DNA from: Geoglobus sp.
GTDB taxonomy: Archaea > Halobacteriota > Archaeoglobi > Archaeoglobales > Archaeoglobaceae
Length of the DNA: 7,633 nt
NCBI GenBank assembly: GCA_027019885.1
Contig: JALUWC010000454.1
Span: 1-7,633, forward strand
Reading direction: 5' to 3'
The translations under genes were made by a program, and so were the position numbers. The notes beneath the pieces are model-generated. The model was not told the DNA's origin. It ran no database searches and worked only from the letters and a program-made list of their open reading frames with translations. Each line of letters begins with the position of its first letter. Position 1 is the stretch's first letter. Positions 7,534-7,633 of this stretch are shown here, in pieces.

Positions 7534-7543
7534 TTTATTTATA
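7534..7543 (+). promoter_or_regulatory. archaeal TATA box of the last gene
   Basis: TTTATTTATA, preceded by an A-rich CCAAAA (7528-7533) that could serve as the TFB-recognition element. The core TTTATA (7538-7543) is centred 27-28 bases before ATG 7568, which predicts initiation at or within a few bases of the start codon. Confidence 0.65.
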
Positions 7544-7553
7544 CCCCCGGCAC

Positions 7554-7565
7554 CCAGGTACCTGG
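7554..7565. promoter_or_regulatory. 12-bp perfect palindrome, possible operator
   Basis: CCAGGTACCTGG is a perfect palindrome lying between the TATA box and ATG 7568, over the predicted start of transcription. A protein bound here would block initiation, so it is a plausible repressor site. No regulator is identified in the window. Confidence 0.35.
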
Positions 7566-7567
7566 AG

Positions 7568-7633
7568 ATGAGAGAGGAAGAGCTTGTGGAGCAGCTCATG
7601 CGTCCTGAAGCCTACCCCCACTCTCCGGAGCAT
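7568..7633 (+). CDS. probable aminoglycoside-phosphotransferase-like/AAA ATPase fusion protein, 3' end outside the window
   Basis: Only the first 22 codons are present (MREEELVEQLMRPEAYPHSP, then EH). The pattern of a short acidic helix, a leucine-rich turn and then P-x-A-Y-P-H resembles the N-terminus of a widespread family that fuses an aminoglycoside-phosphotransferase-like kinase domain to a P-loop ATPase domain; members often begin close to LxxPxAYPHP. ATG 7568 is supported by the TATA box 27-28 bases upstream. GGAG (7564-7567) directly touches the ATG, too close for normal Shine-Dalgarno use, so leaderless translation is more likely. That a gene starts here is fairly secure. The product is tentative because so few residues are visible. 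It runs divergently from the 436-residue gene and is separated from it by the two MITE-like elements. Confidence 0.55.
   Translation, partial: MREEELVEQLMRPEAYPHSPEH

Overview
The window looks archaeal, probably euryarchaeal. Arginine is mostly AGA/AGG and isoleucine often ATA. The two genes whose promoters are visible have A/T-rich TATA boxes 27-29 bases before the ATG, as in leaderless archaeal mRNAs. The two downstream operon genes instead have Shine-Dalgarno sites. I cannot name the species.

Positions 1-5611 (+ strand) carry the core of a DISARM anti-phage system in one tight operon: drmA (SF2 helicase, 5' end cut off by the window), drmB (DUF1998 protein) and drmC (single-HKD phospholipase D-like protein). 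drmB begins 9 bases after the drmA stop, and drmC overlaps drmB by four bases (GTGA). In known DISARM, DrmA and DrmB form a DNA-binding complex. A DNA methyltransferase and a class-specific gene (drmD or drmE) complete the system. Neither is seen here; they would have to lie upstream, or the locus is a reduced drmABC version.

Positions 5574-6884 (- strand) carry a 436-residue protein of unknown family. It converges on drmC and their 3' ends overlap by 38 bases. It has its own apparently leaderless promoter and is the best candidate here for an undescribed DISARM-associated component, although this rests only on location.

Positions 6885-7567 form a non-coding interval between two divergent genes. 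It holds two related MITE-like elements in tandem. Element A is about 393 bp, diverged, with an A/T-rich centre. Element B is 177 bp, with 16-bp imperfect terminal inverted repeats and an exact 9-bp direct repeat at its borders. They share left ends (TGTCCAAATAA and an 18-bp identical block) and more weakly their right ends. Each outer end lies close to a promoter.

Positions 7568-7633 (+ strand) hold the first 22 codons of a gene that runs out of the window. Its N-terminus resembles the aminoglycoside-phosphotransferase/AAA-ATPase fusion family. A perfect 12-bp palindrome lies between its TATA box and ATG. No tRNA, rRNA, CRISPR array or convincing terminator was seen.
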